Below are positions 50,557-61,929 of a stretch of 64,000 bases of DNA, in pieces. Numbering within the stretch: the first letter of the stretch is position 1; each line of letters opens with the position of its first letter. The notes beneath the pieces were generated by a model. The model did not search any database. It was not told where the DNA came from and worked only from the letters and a program-made list of their open reading frames with translations. A program made the translations under genes and the position numbers. The stretch is from the NCBI GenBank assembly GCA_038207155.1, contig JBBRAB010000004.1:62001-126000 (forward strand), in the 5' to 3' direction. This DNA comes from FEN-1139 sp038207155. GTDB lineage: Bacteria; Myxococcota_A; Polyangia; Polyangiales; Polyangiaceae.

Positions 50557-52847
50557 GATGCCTGTCCTCCTGCACTGCTCGCTGCACTCGCTGCAAGCGC
50601 CGCAAGTGCCTCAAGCTGGCGCGCCCGACACTGATGCGCGGCCTCAATGAATAGTCCCGCTTCCTCGATCAGCTGATGCGTGGCATCGGCCGAGGCCTGC
50701 GGCTGGGGGTTTTCCACGGCGCGGAAATAGTATTGGGCGAACTTGAGTCCGACGAAAGGATCGTGGAAACGTCCAGTGTCCACCAGGTGCTTGCGGAAGC
50801 TCGCAAGCACCTCGGATTGCTCGGTTGAGATGTTGAGATCCGCCTCACGCGCGAGAGCGCGCGCGGCGGTCGACATCCCGGCGATGGCCTGACGCACAGC
50901 CCCGGGCCAGTCCGACTGATCGAGCAGCAGCTGCGCCTCGAAAACCTCGCGCTCAGCGGCCGCCAGCGCCATCTCGACCGAACCCACGACCTCACCGGCG
51001 CATTCACCCACGCCCATGTCGCCGATGGTGTACTCGCGTGGGTCGCCCCAATCGGAGTAAAAGCCCGGCTCAACCTCGTAGCTTGGCACCGGCGAGAGCT
51101 CGTCGACGAGCTTGCGAATCTCTTTTTTCCCAATGCGCTCAACGAACACGCGGAAGGACTCTTGCCCTTGACGCTCACTCGCGAAGCGTTGCGCCAGACG
51201 ACGCACCAGCTCGGGCGCGCGCTTGGAGGGAACCGCGCCGATCGCGAGCCCGTGATTGAAGCCATTGCCGCGCAGCTCACCGCCCACGACGAGCTGGAAG
51301 TGAGGGACGCGGCGACCGCCCACATTGCGGCTCACGCCGAGCAAACCAATATCAGCCACATGATGCTGACCGCAGGAGTTAAAGCAGCCCGAGCACTTGA
51401 CGTGCAGGTCCTTGGCAGCGCCAAGCTCGGCGTCACTGAGAACCGTCAGCTGACGACGCAGCTCACGCGACAGGCCGCGTGACGAGGAGATCCCGAGCTT
51501 GCAGGTGTCTGTGCCGGGGCAAGACGTGATGTCCGTGATGGTGTCAGCACCGGCTTCACCGAGCCCGAGCGCCACTAGCCCGCGGTACAGAGCGGCGATG
51601 TCGGCTCCGCTCACGAAGCGCAAGACGACGCTTTGATCGACCGTGAGGCGCATCGCGTCGCCCACCAGGGGGGCAACCAGACGAGCCAGGCCGCGCGCCT
51701 GATCAGCGGTGAAATCTCCGAGCGGCAGCTGCACCTTGACCGAGCAGTAACCCTCTTGTCGCTGCGCCTTGACGTTGTTTCGGATGAAGCGCGCCAGCTC
51801 CGGCTCGCTCGCGCTGGGCAACGGCGCCGCCGGCCGAACCGGAGTCTCGTCGTAACGAGAGAGCTCGCCAAGATGCGCGGTCCAACGCGGATCGGGACGC
51901 AAGAGCTTGCGCTCTTCACGCACCAGCCGCTGAAACTCCTCGATTCCAAGCTTCTTGATCAAGAACTTGATGCGTGCGCGCGAGCGATTGTCCTTCTCGC
52001 CGAGGCGACCGAACACGCGAGCCACCGCCTGCGACACCGGCAAGAGCTCCTCTTCCGGCACCCACTCTTCCAGCAGTTTGGCTGGCTGCGGTACGGCACC
52101 GAGACCACCACCCACCCAGAGCTCAAAACCACGCTTGGCAACCCCATCCACCTCACGCATGAGCGCGATGGCGCCAAGATCGTGGAAACCCACTAGGCCA
52201 CAGGCCCCGTCGCGGCAGCCGCTGAACGCGATCTTCACCTTGCGACCGAAATCGAAGGTGTCCTCGTGACCCATCAAAAACCAGGTCAACGCAAAGGCAT
52301 GCGGCGTGGTGTCAAACGGTTCACCGCCGCAAGTGCCCGCATAGGGACACTGCGTCACGTTACGGACCGAGTTACCACAGGCCTCACGGGTCGTGAGCCC
52401 TACGGCCCCCAGACGCCGCATCATGTCCGGCGTGTCCTCCAGATGAACGTAGTGGAGCTGGATGTCCTGACGCGTGGTGACGTGCAGGATCCCGTCAGAG
52501 ACCTCCTCAGCGAGTTCTGCGAGCACCACGAGCTGCCGCACGCTCATCTTGCCCGTGGGAAGCTTGATGCGCTGCATCCCGGGGGCGTGCCAGACCGTGC
52601 CTGGCCCCTTGGTGAGCTCCGGCTCGGGGAACGCCAGCTGACGATCACGAGTGCCGTCGTTGCGCTTGCCGTTGTCGTAGCGCTGACCGTACGCTCCCCG
52701 ACGCAGCCGAGTCTCGGCAAAGAGCTTGTCGTCAATTCGCCCGCGACGCTTGAGCTCCAGCTCCGTCTCGAAGACCTCGATCTCGCGCGCGAGCTCGGGG
52801 GCGAGATCGGCGGCAACAACATCCTTCCAGCTGGGCTCTCGGTTCAT
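50553..52847 (-). CDS. Assimilatory sulfite/nitrite reductase with C-terminal HEPN-like extension
   Basis: A 764-aa siroheme enzyme that reduces sulfite or nitrite by six electrons, most likely from ferredoxin (no FNR/FMN domain present). The N-half parachute and siroheme-contact region has LHVTTRQDIQLHYV and GNSVRNVTQCPYAGTC. The catalytic [4Fe-4S]-siroheme cysteines are C443/C449 (CPGTDTC) and C488/C492 (CFNSC). About residues 605-620 hold YTIGDMGVGECAGE. Residues 625-750 form an all-helical extension of HEPN type (EVFEAQLLLDQSDWPGAVRQAIAGMSTAARALA). Sulfite versus nitrite cannot be decided. ATG 52847 has GAGG just upstream. Confidence 0.87.
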   Translation of the reverse strand: MNREPSWKDVVAADLAPELAREIEVFETELELKRRGRIDDKLFAETRLRRGAYGQRYDNGKRNDGTRDRQLAFPEPELTKGPGTVWHAPGMQRIKLPTGKMSVRQLVVLAELAEEVSDGILHVTTRQDIQLHYVHLEDTPDMMRRLGAVGLTTREACGNSVRNVTQCPYAGTCGGEPFDTTPHAFALTWFLMGHEDTFDFGRKVKIAFSGCRDGACGLVGFHDLGAIALMREVDGVAKRGFELWVGGGLGAVPQPAKLLEEWVPEEELLPVSQAVARVFGRLGEKDNRSRARIKFLIKKLGIEEFQRLVREERKLLRPDPRWTAHLGELSRYDETPVRPAAPLPSASEPELARFIRNNVKAQRQEGYCSVKVQLPLGDFTADQARGLARLVAPLVGDAMRLTVDQSVVLRFVSGADIAALYRGLVALGLGEAGADTITDITSCPGTDTCKLGISSSRGLSRELRRQLTVLSDAELGAAKDLHVKCSGCFNSCGQHHVADIGLLGVSRNVGGRRVPHFQLVVGGELRGNGFNHGLAIGAVPSKRAPELVRRLAQRFASERQGQESFRVFVERIGKKEIRKLVDELSPVPSYEVEPGFYSDWGDPREYTIGDMGVGECAGEVVGSVEMALAAAEREVFEAQLLLDQSDWPGAVRQAIAGMSTAARALAREADLNISTEQSEVLASFRKHLVDTGRFHDPFVGLKFAQYYFRAVENPQPQASADATHQLIEEAGLFIEAAHQCRARQLEALAALAASAASSAGGQAS

Positions 52848-53190
52848 CCTCGGTCCTTCAGGGCTAGGGCAGCGCAGGCTGCGCTTGCCCGTCAACTATA
52901 ACCGCCTTTTCCGATGCGTCCAGTGTACTTTGTTTCATCCGGCCAACTGGAGGGCAAGTTCAGTGGGCCAGCCTCGTTTTCGAGGAAAACCCGATGCAAG
53001 TTCACGCGCAATGACTGCGTTCGGTCTATCTCAAGTTGAGCCGGGGCCGGTCCCCGTGCTAGCTAGCCCCCACGAGCGCGCAACTGGCATCAGCGACGCG
53101 CGCATTTCCCGGCGCCTCTTTGCGAGGTCGCCTTGGCAAGGAGCTCGAACCTTGAATTGCTCGAGACCATCCACATCTGTAGTTACGTCC
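52848..53190. other. 343-bp divergent region between the reductase and hppA
   Basis: It holds the reductase promoter called at 52895-52922. On the hppA side there is no convincing -10/-35 pair; a TTGCTC N17 TAGTTA pair ends right before the hppA ATG and would leave almost no leader. The middle is GC-rich with no gene of its own. The open frame upstream of hppA here lacks membrane or family features. Confidence 0.5.
52895..52922 (-). promoter_or_regulatory. Candidate sigma-70 promoter for the reductase operon
   Basis: On the minus strand TGGACG (52922-52917), a 16-bp spacer, then TATAGT (52900-52895). The -10 differs from consensus at one base. The leader would be about 40 nt. Confidence 0.6.
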
Positions 53191-55590
<2,400 letters not shown>

Positions 55591-55613
55591 TCCTCCTTCG
55601 AGTCTGACGAGCG

Positions 55614-55650
55614 ACGGCTCAGCGGGAAACCGCTGGGCCGTTGCCCTTTT
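55614..55650 (+). terminator. Rho-independent terminator of hppA
   Basis: ACGGCTCAGCGG and CCGCTGGGCCGT form a 12-bp stem with a GAAA tetraloop (one G-T pair), then TGCCCTTTT. It is 24 bp past the stop. Confidence 0.88.
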
Positions 55651-55663
55651 GTGGGTCCGGCGT

Positions 55664-55733
55664 GCAAGCGGTGCGGGCACGGATCCGGGTGCCGGCGCGC
55701 AAGCGGTGCGGGCACGGATCCGGGTGCCGGCGC
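55664..55733. repeat. Two 35-bp tandem repeats, each with an inner inverted repeat
   Basis: Units at 55664-55698 and 55699-55733 are identical over their full length. Each contains GGCAC and GTGCC arms around GGATCCGG. They lie between the hppA terminator and the GPH symporter start. Confidence 0.85.
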
Positions 55734-55815
55734 GGGAGGGCACTCCCCAGCGGGGGCTTCCTCGGATATAGTCCCGCGGTGCGCTGCTACGCGCGCAGAC
55801 TGACGCCGAGGAACC

Positions 55816-57243
55816 ATGTCGACACCACGCACCGTAGACCCGACGCAGGTCATCCCCTTCAGTGAGAAATTCGGCTACGCGCTGGGGGATTTCGCCTCGA
55901 ACCTGTTCTGGATGCCTTTCATCCTGTTCGGCAACTATTTCTACACCGATGTGTTCGGGATCTCCTCGATGTCGGTCGGCTTCATGCTGCTCGTGACCCG
56001 TATCTGGGACACAGCGATTGATCCCCTCGTCGGCATCATCGCGGATCGCACCCGTCCGAGCCCGACGCTGGGTCGTTACCGTCCGTACCTGATCTGGGTC
56101 GCGCTCCCCTTCGGTTTCATCAGCGCCGCCGCCTTCTACACGCCGAACCTCTCGCCCGGCGGCAAGCTCGTCTACGCCTGGGTGACGTACACGGCCTTCG
56201 GGATGATCTACTCGCTCATCAACATTCCCTACTCGGCGCTGATGAGTGTGCTCTCCAAGGACCCCGGAGAGCGCAGCAACACGAGCTTTTTCCGCATGGT
56301 GGGTGCACAGACCGCGGGTCTGATCATCTCGACGGGGCTGCTCTATTTCGTGTCGAAATTCGGCAATGGCAATCAGCAGCGCGGATTTTTCATTGTGATG
56401 TCGACGATGGCTGCCCTGGCGGTGGTCTGCTTCGTGCTCACCGGAAAGATGACCAAGGAACGCGTCGAGCCGCAGCTCAAGGCCTCCGGCGATGTCCGCA
56501 AAGATCTGGCCAGTATCCTCAGCTGCTGGCCCTGGTGGGTGCTGTTCGCGGTCTCGTTTTTCACGATCGCTGCCTTTACCCTGAGGTACGGCGTCGCAGC
56601 CTACTACTTCAAGTACTACGCCGATCAGCAGGCCGTCGAGCACTGGACCCTATTTGGGCAGAAGCTGTTTGACGGTGGCGCCGTCAGCGCATTTTTCACC
56701 GCTGGAACGATCGCCAGTCTGCTTGGTGTTGTGGCTTTTGGCTTCATCGCCAAGCGCCTCGACAAGAAGGTGCTCTACCTGAGCCTCATCTTGATCGCTG
56801 GCCTGGTGTCCCTCATTTTCAAGTACATCCCGAACGACAACGTCACCGGAATCATCGCGACGCAGGCGCTGTTCGCCTTCCTCACGGCTCCCACCTCGGC
56901 GCTGCTGTTTGGCATGTACACCGACATCGCGGCGCACATTCGCAACCGCTCGGGCTCGGCCTCCAATGGTCTGGTCATGGCCGCAGGCTCCTTTTCGCAG
57001 AAGTTTGGTTGGGCCATCGGCGGTTCCATGACGAGCCTATTGCTGGGGCTAGCCGGCTATGTCCCCGGCAAGGTGCAGTCCGACGGAGTCCGGGACGTCA
57101 TGAGCTTCATGATGAGCTGGGCTCCCATGATCGCCTGCGTGATGGGGGCCGGCGTGATGCTGCTCTATCCGCTGAACGACAAGCGCATGCAGGCCATCAC
57201 GAACGAGCTTGAGGCCAAGGGTCTGGCAGCCGGCGAGCAGTAG
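55816..57243 (+). CDS. GPH-family sugar:cation symporter
   Basis: A 475-aa, 12-helix transporter of the glycoside-pentoside-hexuronide family (MelB/XynP/LacS group). The family lead GYALGDFASNLFWMPFILFGNYFYTDVFGIS and the cation-site helix TRIWDTAIDPLVGIIADRTR are clear, as is the central IPYSALMSVLSKDPGERSN. No C-terminal EIIA-like domain is present. Neighbouring beta-glucan genes (GH5 at 58.9 kb) suggest cello-oligosaccharide or xylo-oligosaccharide import, which is inference. An upstream regulator is not visible. Confidence 0.93.
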   Translation: MSTPRTVDPTQVIPFSEKFGYALGDFASNLFWMPFILFGNYFYTDVFGISSMSVGFMLLVTRIWDTAIDPLVGIIADRTRPSPTLGRYRPYLIWVALPFGFISAAAFYTPNLSPGGKLVYAWVTYTAFGMIYSLINIPYSALMSVLSKDPGERSNTSFFRMVGAQTAGLIISTGLLYFVSKFGNGNQQRGFFIVMSTMAALAVVCFVLTGKMTKERVEPQLKASGDVRKDLASILSCWPWWVLFAVSFFTIAAFTLRYGVAAYYFKYYADQQAVEHWTLFGQKLFDGGAVSAFFTAGTIASLLGVVAFGFIAKRLDKKVLYLSLILIAGLVSLIFKYIPNDNVTGIIATQALFAFLTAPTSALLFGMYTDIAAHIRNRSGSASNGLVMAAGSFSQKFGWAIGGSMTSLLLGLAGYVPGKVQSDGVRDVMSFMMSWAPMIACVMGAGVMLLYPLNDKRMQAITNELEAKGLAAGEQ

Positions 57244-57456
57244 CCGCTGCGCTCTGACGGATCGCGGTCGCTCCCACTGGACCGGGGTACTGCGATCTCC
57301 TGAAACGCGGTTTTACGCCGTGCTCCCCGCACTCGGGCTGATTTCAGCTCCACTGCAGTGAGACACGGCGTTTGCGTTGGTGATGGCTCATCGCACCCTG
57401 GCCCCGCTGAGCGCGAGGCCGTCCCCCATGCGTTGCATCAGGAGACAACGAAACCC

Positions 57457-58547
57457 ATGAGCCATCGCGCCCTCTTACTGGCAAGCCTCGTCACTCTCGT
57501 CGGCACCTGCGCCTGCAGTTCGTCCGAGTCCGATCCCGTGGGAGGCTCGGGCGGCAGCGCCTCAGGTGGAGTGCTGGGCAATGGCGCCGGGGCCGGAACT
57601 GGAGCTGCGACTGGAACTGGAGCCGCGACTGGAACTGGAGCCGCGACGGGCACCGGGGGGAGACCGCCAAAGAGCACTGGGGCGGACCGATGCCCTGGCA
57701 GCTCCGCCTTCCGCAGGACTTCATTACCCTGCCGTACGACAAGTACGGCGCCAACGACGCGAACCTGTCGGCAGCCTTCATTCAGCCTGACGACAGCATC
57801 ATCCAGCTGAACTACACGGGTCGCTGCGCGGCTGGAGGCCCGCTGATCGGTACCCCGGTGTGGGAGTTCATGGTGTCTCACCGCAGCACCGATGAGATCA
57901 GGGCCGATCAGAAGATGCACGCCGGCATGGGGATGTACGGTGGACATGGCGGCTCGGCCTTGTCCGCGCATGGCGGCAACCTGCGCGTCGGTGAGTTGCT
58001 CGATGACGAACCGATTCACCACGCCCTGTCGATGGATATCTGGGGCCTATTTATGTACTACGAGGACGCCTGCTCAGACGCCTACGGCACCTGTCGCGGC
58101 TATCGCTGGCCCGCCGCCACCAATACCAATGATGGAGCCGCATCTCAACAAGCCAATGACCCTGGCGGCGGTTACTACGGCACCGTGAGGGACTTTCGTA
58201 TCGGCGCGCTGCTCGCGCTGCTGCCAAGTCTAACCGAGCAAGAACTGGGGCTGCAGACCAAGGAGGGCAGCAAGCTCTTTCATGCGTTGCAGGACTATGG
58301 TGCTTACGTCGTGGATGACACCGGTTGGCGCCGCACCGACTTCAACATGGACGTCGAGGCCATCAAAGAATACGGGCTCTTCGTCAGAATACGGGCTGGG
58401 GTATCAGAGCGCGCCGAGCAGCTCAAGCTCTACCATGACCTTCTGGCGCTCGTGACGCGGCTTTCTGTCGTCAGTAACAACAGTCCGACCAGCATCGGCG
58501 GTGGTGGCAAACCGCGTCAGCCCTTGGCTCCGGACTTTGCGCCCTGA
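57457..58547 (+). pseudogene. Exported Gly/Thr-rich protein interrupted by a one-base frameshift
   Basis: The ATG at 57457 (AGGAGA 11 bp upstream) begins a signal peptide and a Gly/Ala/Thr linker. The frame shifts at the G6 run 57655-57660. The frame after it (ETAKEHWGGPMPWQL ... to 58547) continues with an exported-enzyme-like sequence: LRLPQDFITLPYDKYG, ALSMDIWGLFMYY, GYRWPA and KLFHALQDYGAYVVDDTG. One added G would join the frames into about 363 aa. As read, the first frame continues out of phase to a stop at 57810. I do not recognise the enzyme class; alpha/beta-type active-site motifs are absent. Sequencing error, true mutation or phase-variable slippage are all possible. Confidence 0.68.
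57597..57650 (+). repeat. Three 18-bp tandem repeats before the frameshift
   Basis: Units start at 57597, 57615 and 57633 and differ by one or two bases. They encode TGAATG-type linker repeats and end 5 bp before the G6 tract. Confidence 0.88.
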
Positions 58548-58881
58548 GGGAGCGGCGTGAGTCGGCTGCGGTGGACAACCTTCGCCCGCCGCAGCGACAC
58601 GCCGTGCAAACGGTCGGCGCAACGGACCCTCACGCATCCAGAGCGGGCGAACGCTGACGACAGCGACGCGCGCCGTGGTCGCTGCCCCCTCGCCGTCGCG
58701 TAGCGCACAGCCTCGTGAGATACGGGGGGATGTCCCTCGAGGTAGCAGTTTCGTCAGGTGTCACTGCACAAGCCGGACTGAGACTGCAGCGAATTGAACG
58801 GGAATTGTGGAAATCAGGTACCCGATTTGCCCCTTGTCTAGTTCTAAATGCATGAAAATTCCGCAGTGGTATCCTTTCCCC
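58548..58881. other. 334-bp region upstream of the GH5 gene
   Basis: GC-rich at first, then AT-richer from about 58790, where AATTGAACGGGAATTGTGG and TCTAGTTCTAAATGCATG could hold a promoter; I find no matched -35/-10 pair. Minus-strand frames here are shadows of the GH5 gene. Confidence 0.45.
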
Positions 58882-60150
58882 ATGCGTCGTTGGCTCCTCC
58901 CGCTGCTTGGTCTTTCCCTTCTTCCCCTCAGCGCTTGTGATCCGGGTAGCAGCCCGGAAGCGGAGAAAAAGATCGTCATCGCTCCCGCGCCGGCGACCAC
59001 CAATCCGCTGTACCCGATCCCTTACGCACCACCGGCGGTGAAGATGGGCGCTCCCAAGGCGGGAGCCGTCACCGCGACGACCCAAAACAAACTGCTCGGA
59101 CGCGGGGTTAACCTCGGCAATAGCCTGGACGCACCGAACGAGGGGGATTGGGGTCCAATGATCGAGCCCTGGATGTTCGAGGTGGCCGCCAAGGCGGGCT
59201 TTGATTCGATTCGTCTGCCGGTGAGGTGGAGCACCCATGCTCTCGAGAAGGCACCGTACACGATCGACAAGGCGTTCTTCGCGCGAGTCGACTGGGCCAT
59301 TGCGCACGCCCTGTCGCGCAATCTCACGTTGGTGCTCGACGTCCATCACTACGTGGAGCTGTTTAAGTTCCCTGCGGAAAACCATGATCGCTTCATGGCG
59401 CTCTGGAAGCAAATCGCGGAGCACTATGCAAACTACCCGGCAGGGCTCTATTTTGAAATTCTGAATGAGCCGAATGGCGCTATCCAAGCCGAGTGGAACA
59501 AGTACGTCATCGAGACGATGGCGATCATCCGCAAGTCGAATCCCGGTCGCACCGTGGTGATTGGCGGGAACGAATTCAACAAGTGGTACAAGCTCGCCGA
59601 CGTCACCTTCCCGCCGGGCGACAAGAACATCATCGCGACCTTCCACTACTACCGCCCGTTCTGCCTCACGCACCAGCAGCCAGTCACCTGGGAGGTAGGC
59701 TGTCGCGCAGCCAAGGACACGGCGAACGTCGTCAACTCAGATGTGGCGAAAACTTGGCCGGTGCTATTTCCTGATTCCAAGGACCCCAAGGCCGACGCCA
59801 AGCTTCAGCAGGACGGCATCGCTAAGGATCTCGCCGACGCCGCCGCCTGGTCCAAAGAGACCGGGATCCCGCTGTACATGGGTGAATTCGGAGTGCGCGG
59901 AAAACCGGAGTATGGCCACGAGAACCTCACGCCTCCCAAGGACAGCGTGCGGGGAGCCTGGGCTGGCTACCTCGTCCAGCAGGCAGAAAAAAATGGCATC
60001 AGCTGGGCCTACTGGGATCTCGCGGCGGACTTCTATGCCTGGGATACCACCACGATGGCCTGGAGTGAGCCGCTCATTGAGGGACTAATTCCCGGCTACA
60101 AGCCGAGCACGTCGACCCCGGCCCCCACCGGCAGCGCCGCGACTCAGTAG
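58882..60150 (+). CDS. GH5 family endoglucanase (cellulase), lipoprotein
   Basis: A 422-aa lipoprotein (lipobox LPLSAC, Cys19, then Asp). A 65-residue linker precedes a GH5 (alpha/beta)8 barrel: GRGVNLGNSLDAPN at the start, FDSIRLPVRWSTH, VLDVHHYVEL, the general acid Glu196 in FEILNEPNG, HYYRPFCLTHQ, and the nucleophile Glu335 in LYMGEFGVRG. This is a complete catalytic set for internal cleavage of beta-1,4-glucan. There is no cellulose-binding module. ATG 58882 gives the signal peptide; ATG 58852 would add 10 residues. It is followed by proS after a hairpin. Confidence 0.93.
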   Translation: MRRWLLPLLGLSLLPLSACDPGSSPEAEKKIVIAPAPATTNPLYPIPYAPPAVKMGAPKAGAVTATTQNKLLGRGVNLGNSLDAPNEGDWGPMIEPWMFEVAAKAGFDSIRLPVRWSTHALEKAPYTIDKAFFARVDWAIAHALSRNLTLVLDVHHYVELFKFPAENHDRFMALWKQIAEHYANYPAGLYFEILNEPNGAIQAEWNKYVIETMAIIRKSNPGRTVVIGGNEFNKWYKLADVTFPPGDKNIIATFHYYRPFCLTHQQPVTWEVGCRAAKDTANVVNSDVAKTWPVLFPDSKDPKADAKLQQDGIAKDLADAAAWSKETGIPLYMGEFGVRGKPEYGHENLTPPKDSVRGAWAGYLVQQAEKNGISWAYWDLAADFYAWDTTTMAWSEPLIEGLIPGYKPSTSTPAPTGSAATQ

Positions 60151-60160
60151 GCGCAGGGCG

Positions 60161-60184
60161 CGCCCCGTGCTACGGCACGGGGCG
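60161..60184 (+). promoter_or_regulatory. Stable UACG-loop hairpin covering the proS ribosome-binding region
   Basis: CGCCCCGTGC (60161-60170) and GCACGGGGCG (60175-60184) form a perfect 10-bp stem closed by a C(UACG)G loop, a member of the very stable UNCG class. Its 3' arm contains the only GGGG Shine-Dalgarno-like run, ending 3 nt before the proS ATG. It lies 10 bp after the GH5 stop; without a U tract, a plain terminator is less likely. Confidence 0.6.
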
Positions 60185-60187
60185 ATT

Positions 60188-61903
60188 ATGCGCTACCAAA
60201 ACGCACTTCTCCCGACGCTCAAGGAAGCCCCCGCCGACGCCACCAGCGTGAGCCACCGCCTGCTGCTGCGCGCGGGCTATGCTCGTCGTCTCGGGGCAGG
60301 GATCTACAGCTACCTGCCGCTCGGGCGGCGGGTGCTCACCAAGATCGAAACCATCATCCGCGGAGAGATGGATCGCGCGAGCGCCCAAGAAGTGCTGCTG
60401 CCGGTGCTTCTGCCGGCGGATCTGTTCCGCGAGACCGGTCGCTGGGACATGTTCGGCGACACCCTGCTGCGTCTCAAGGACCGCAAGGGTGGGGACTATC
60501 ACCTTGGTCCGACGCACGAGGAGGTTATCACGGATCTCGTGCGCCACGAGGTCAAGAGCTACCGCGATCTGCCGCTGAATCTCTATCAGATCCAGTCCAA
60601 GTTTCGCGATGAGGCGCGTCCACGCGGTGGCCTGCTGCGCTGTCGTGAGTTCGTGATGAAGGACGCCTATTCCTTCGATGTCGACGAGGCCGCGGCTCGC
60701 GTCAGCTATGAAACGATGCGCGCAGCCTACGTGCGGATCTTCGATCGACTGGGCCTGACCTACCGCATGGTGTCGGCGGATTCGGGCGCCATGGGCGGCT
60801 CGGGGAGCGCCGAGTTCCAGGTGCTCGTCCAGAGCGGTGAAGACATCATCGCGGCCTGCACCAAGTGCAGCTACGCCGCCAACCTCGAGGTGGCGCGCTC
60901 GCCCGCCGGCCCCGCCGGGGATGCGTCGGGAACCCCGCCGGTGGAGCAGCTCTCAACCCCGAAGCAGCGCACCATCGAGCAGGTCTCCGCGTTCCTCGGG
61001 GCCCCGCCCGAGCGCTTCCTCAAGAGCCTCGTGTACCTCGTGGATGGCGCGCTGGTGATGGCCGTCGTGCGCGGCGACCACGAACTCAATGAGATCAAGC
61101 TCGCTCGCGCGCTCGGCGCGACGGACGTGCACATGGCGAGCGCCGAGGACGTCTTTAAGGCCACCGGAGCGCCGGTTGGCTTCGCCGGTCCGGTCGGATT
61201 CTCAGGGAAAATCCTGGTTGATCGCGAGGCTGCTGCCGTCGTGGACGGGATCACGGGCGCCAATGAGCGCGACGCGCATCGCCAGCACGTCGTGTTCGGT
61301 CGCGACTATCAGGGCGAGATCCACGAGTTGCGCAGCGTGCGCGACGGGGACGTCTGCCCCGACTGTGGACAGCCCTTGGCGCTTTACCGCGGCATTGAGG
61401 CGGGACACATCTTCCTACTCGGAACGCACTACTCCGCCAAGATGGGGGCGCAGTACCTCTCTGTCGAGGGCGAGCGCAAGACGATCGTGATGGGCTGCTA
61501 CGGGATCGGCGTGTCACGCCTGATTGCGACCGCGGTCGAACAGCACCACGACGACAACGGCATCCTCTGGCCGATGTCCATCGCCCCCTATCAGGTCCAC
61601 ATCGTTCAGCTTGGCTCCGAGCCGGAAGTGCTCGCCGAGGTCGCGCGGCTCGAGGCCGAGCTCACCACGCAAGGGATTGAAATCCTGATCGACGACCGCG
61701 ACGACCGTCCCGGGGTGAAGTTCAAGGATGCGGATCTGATTGGTATTCCGCTGCGCTTGACGGTCGGCGCCAAGTCCCTCGCCCGCGGCGGTGTGGAGCT
61801 CAAGCTGCGCACGGAGACCGATCCCAAGAAAGCGGAGCTGCTTAGCTGCGCTGAGGTCGTGGGTAGCGTCGTCGAGCGCGTGCAAGCCGCCTTGCGCGGG
61901 TAG
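60188..61903 (+). CDS. proS: Prolyl-tRNA synthetase (bacterial type with editing insertion)
   Basis: A 571-aa class II synthetase charging tRNA-Pro. Motif 1 is in the region LGAGIYSYLPLGRRVLTKIE, motif 2 includes SKFRDEARPRGGLLRCREFVMKDAYSF, and motif 3 is MGCYGIGVSRLIAT. A YbaK-like editing insertion (about 245-385, with FLKSLVYLVDGALVMAVVRGDHELNEIK) removes misacylated Ala. The anticodon-binding domain closes the protein. ATG 60188 is the family start; an in-frame GTG at 60167 lies inside the hairpin. Confidence 0.97.
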   Translation: MRYQNALLPTLKEAPADATSVSHRLLLRAGYARRLGAGIYSYLPLGRRVLTKIETIIRGEMDRASAQEVLLPVLLPADLFRETGRWDMFGDTLLRLKDRKGGDYHLGPTHEEVITDLVRHEVKSYRDLPLNLYQIQSKFRDEARPRGGLLRCREFVMKDAYSFDVDEAAARVSYETMRAAYVRIFDRLGLTYRMVSADSGAMGGSGSAEFQVLVQSGEDIIAACTKCSYAANLEVARSPAGPAGDASGTPPVEQLSTPKQRTIEQVSAFLGAPPERFLKSLVYLVDGALVMAVVRGDHELNEIKLARALGATDVHMASAEDVFKATGAPVGFAGPVGFSGKILVDREAAAVVDGITGANERDAHRQHVVFGRDYQGEIHELRSVRDGDVCPDCGQPLALYRGIEAGHIFLLGTHYSAKMGAQYLSVEGERKTIVMGCYGIGVSRLIATAVEQHHDDNGILWPMSIAPYQVHIVQLGSEPEVLAEVARLEAELTTQGIEILIDDRDDRPGVKFKDADLIGIPLRLTVGAKSLARGGVELKLRTETDPKKAELLSCAEVVGSVVERVQAALRG

Positions 61904-61929
61904 AGGCGCACACCGCTTCGCGGAGCTGA

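Noticed and set aside
57655..57660. Programmed ribosomal frameshift at the G6 run
   Set aside because: No slippery heptamer, downstream pseudoknot or internal Shine-Dalgarno sequence is evident; the repair would need +1 base, and mutation or sequencing error is simpler.
58630..59673. A 347-codon minus-strand frame over the GH5 gene
   Set aside because: Shadow of the GH5 coding sequence, which has all catalytic residues.
60161..60184. T-box or amino-acid riboswitch before proS
   Set aside because: There is only one 10-bp hairpin and no T-box sequence or specifier loop; the 10-bp gap to the GH5 stop leaves no room.
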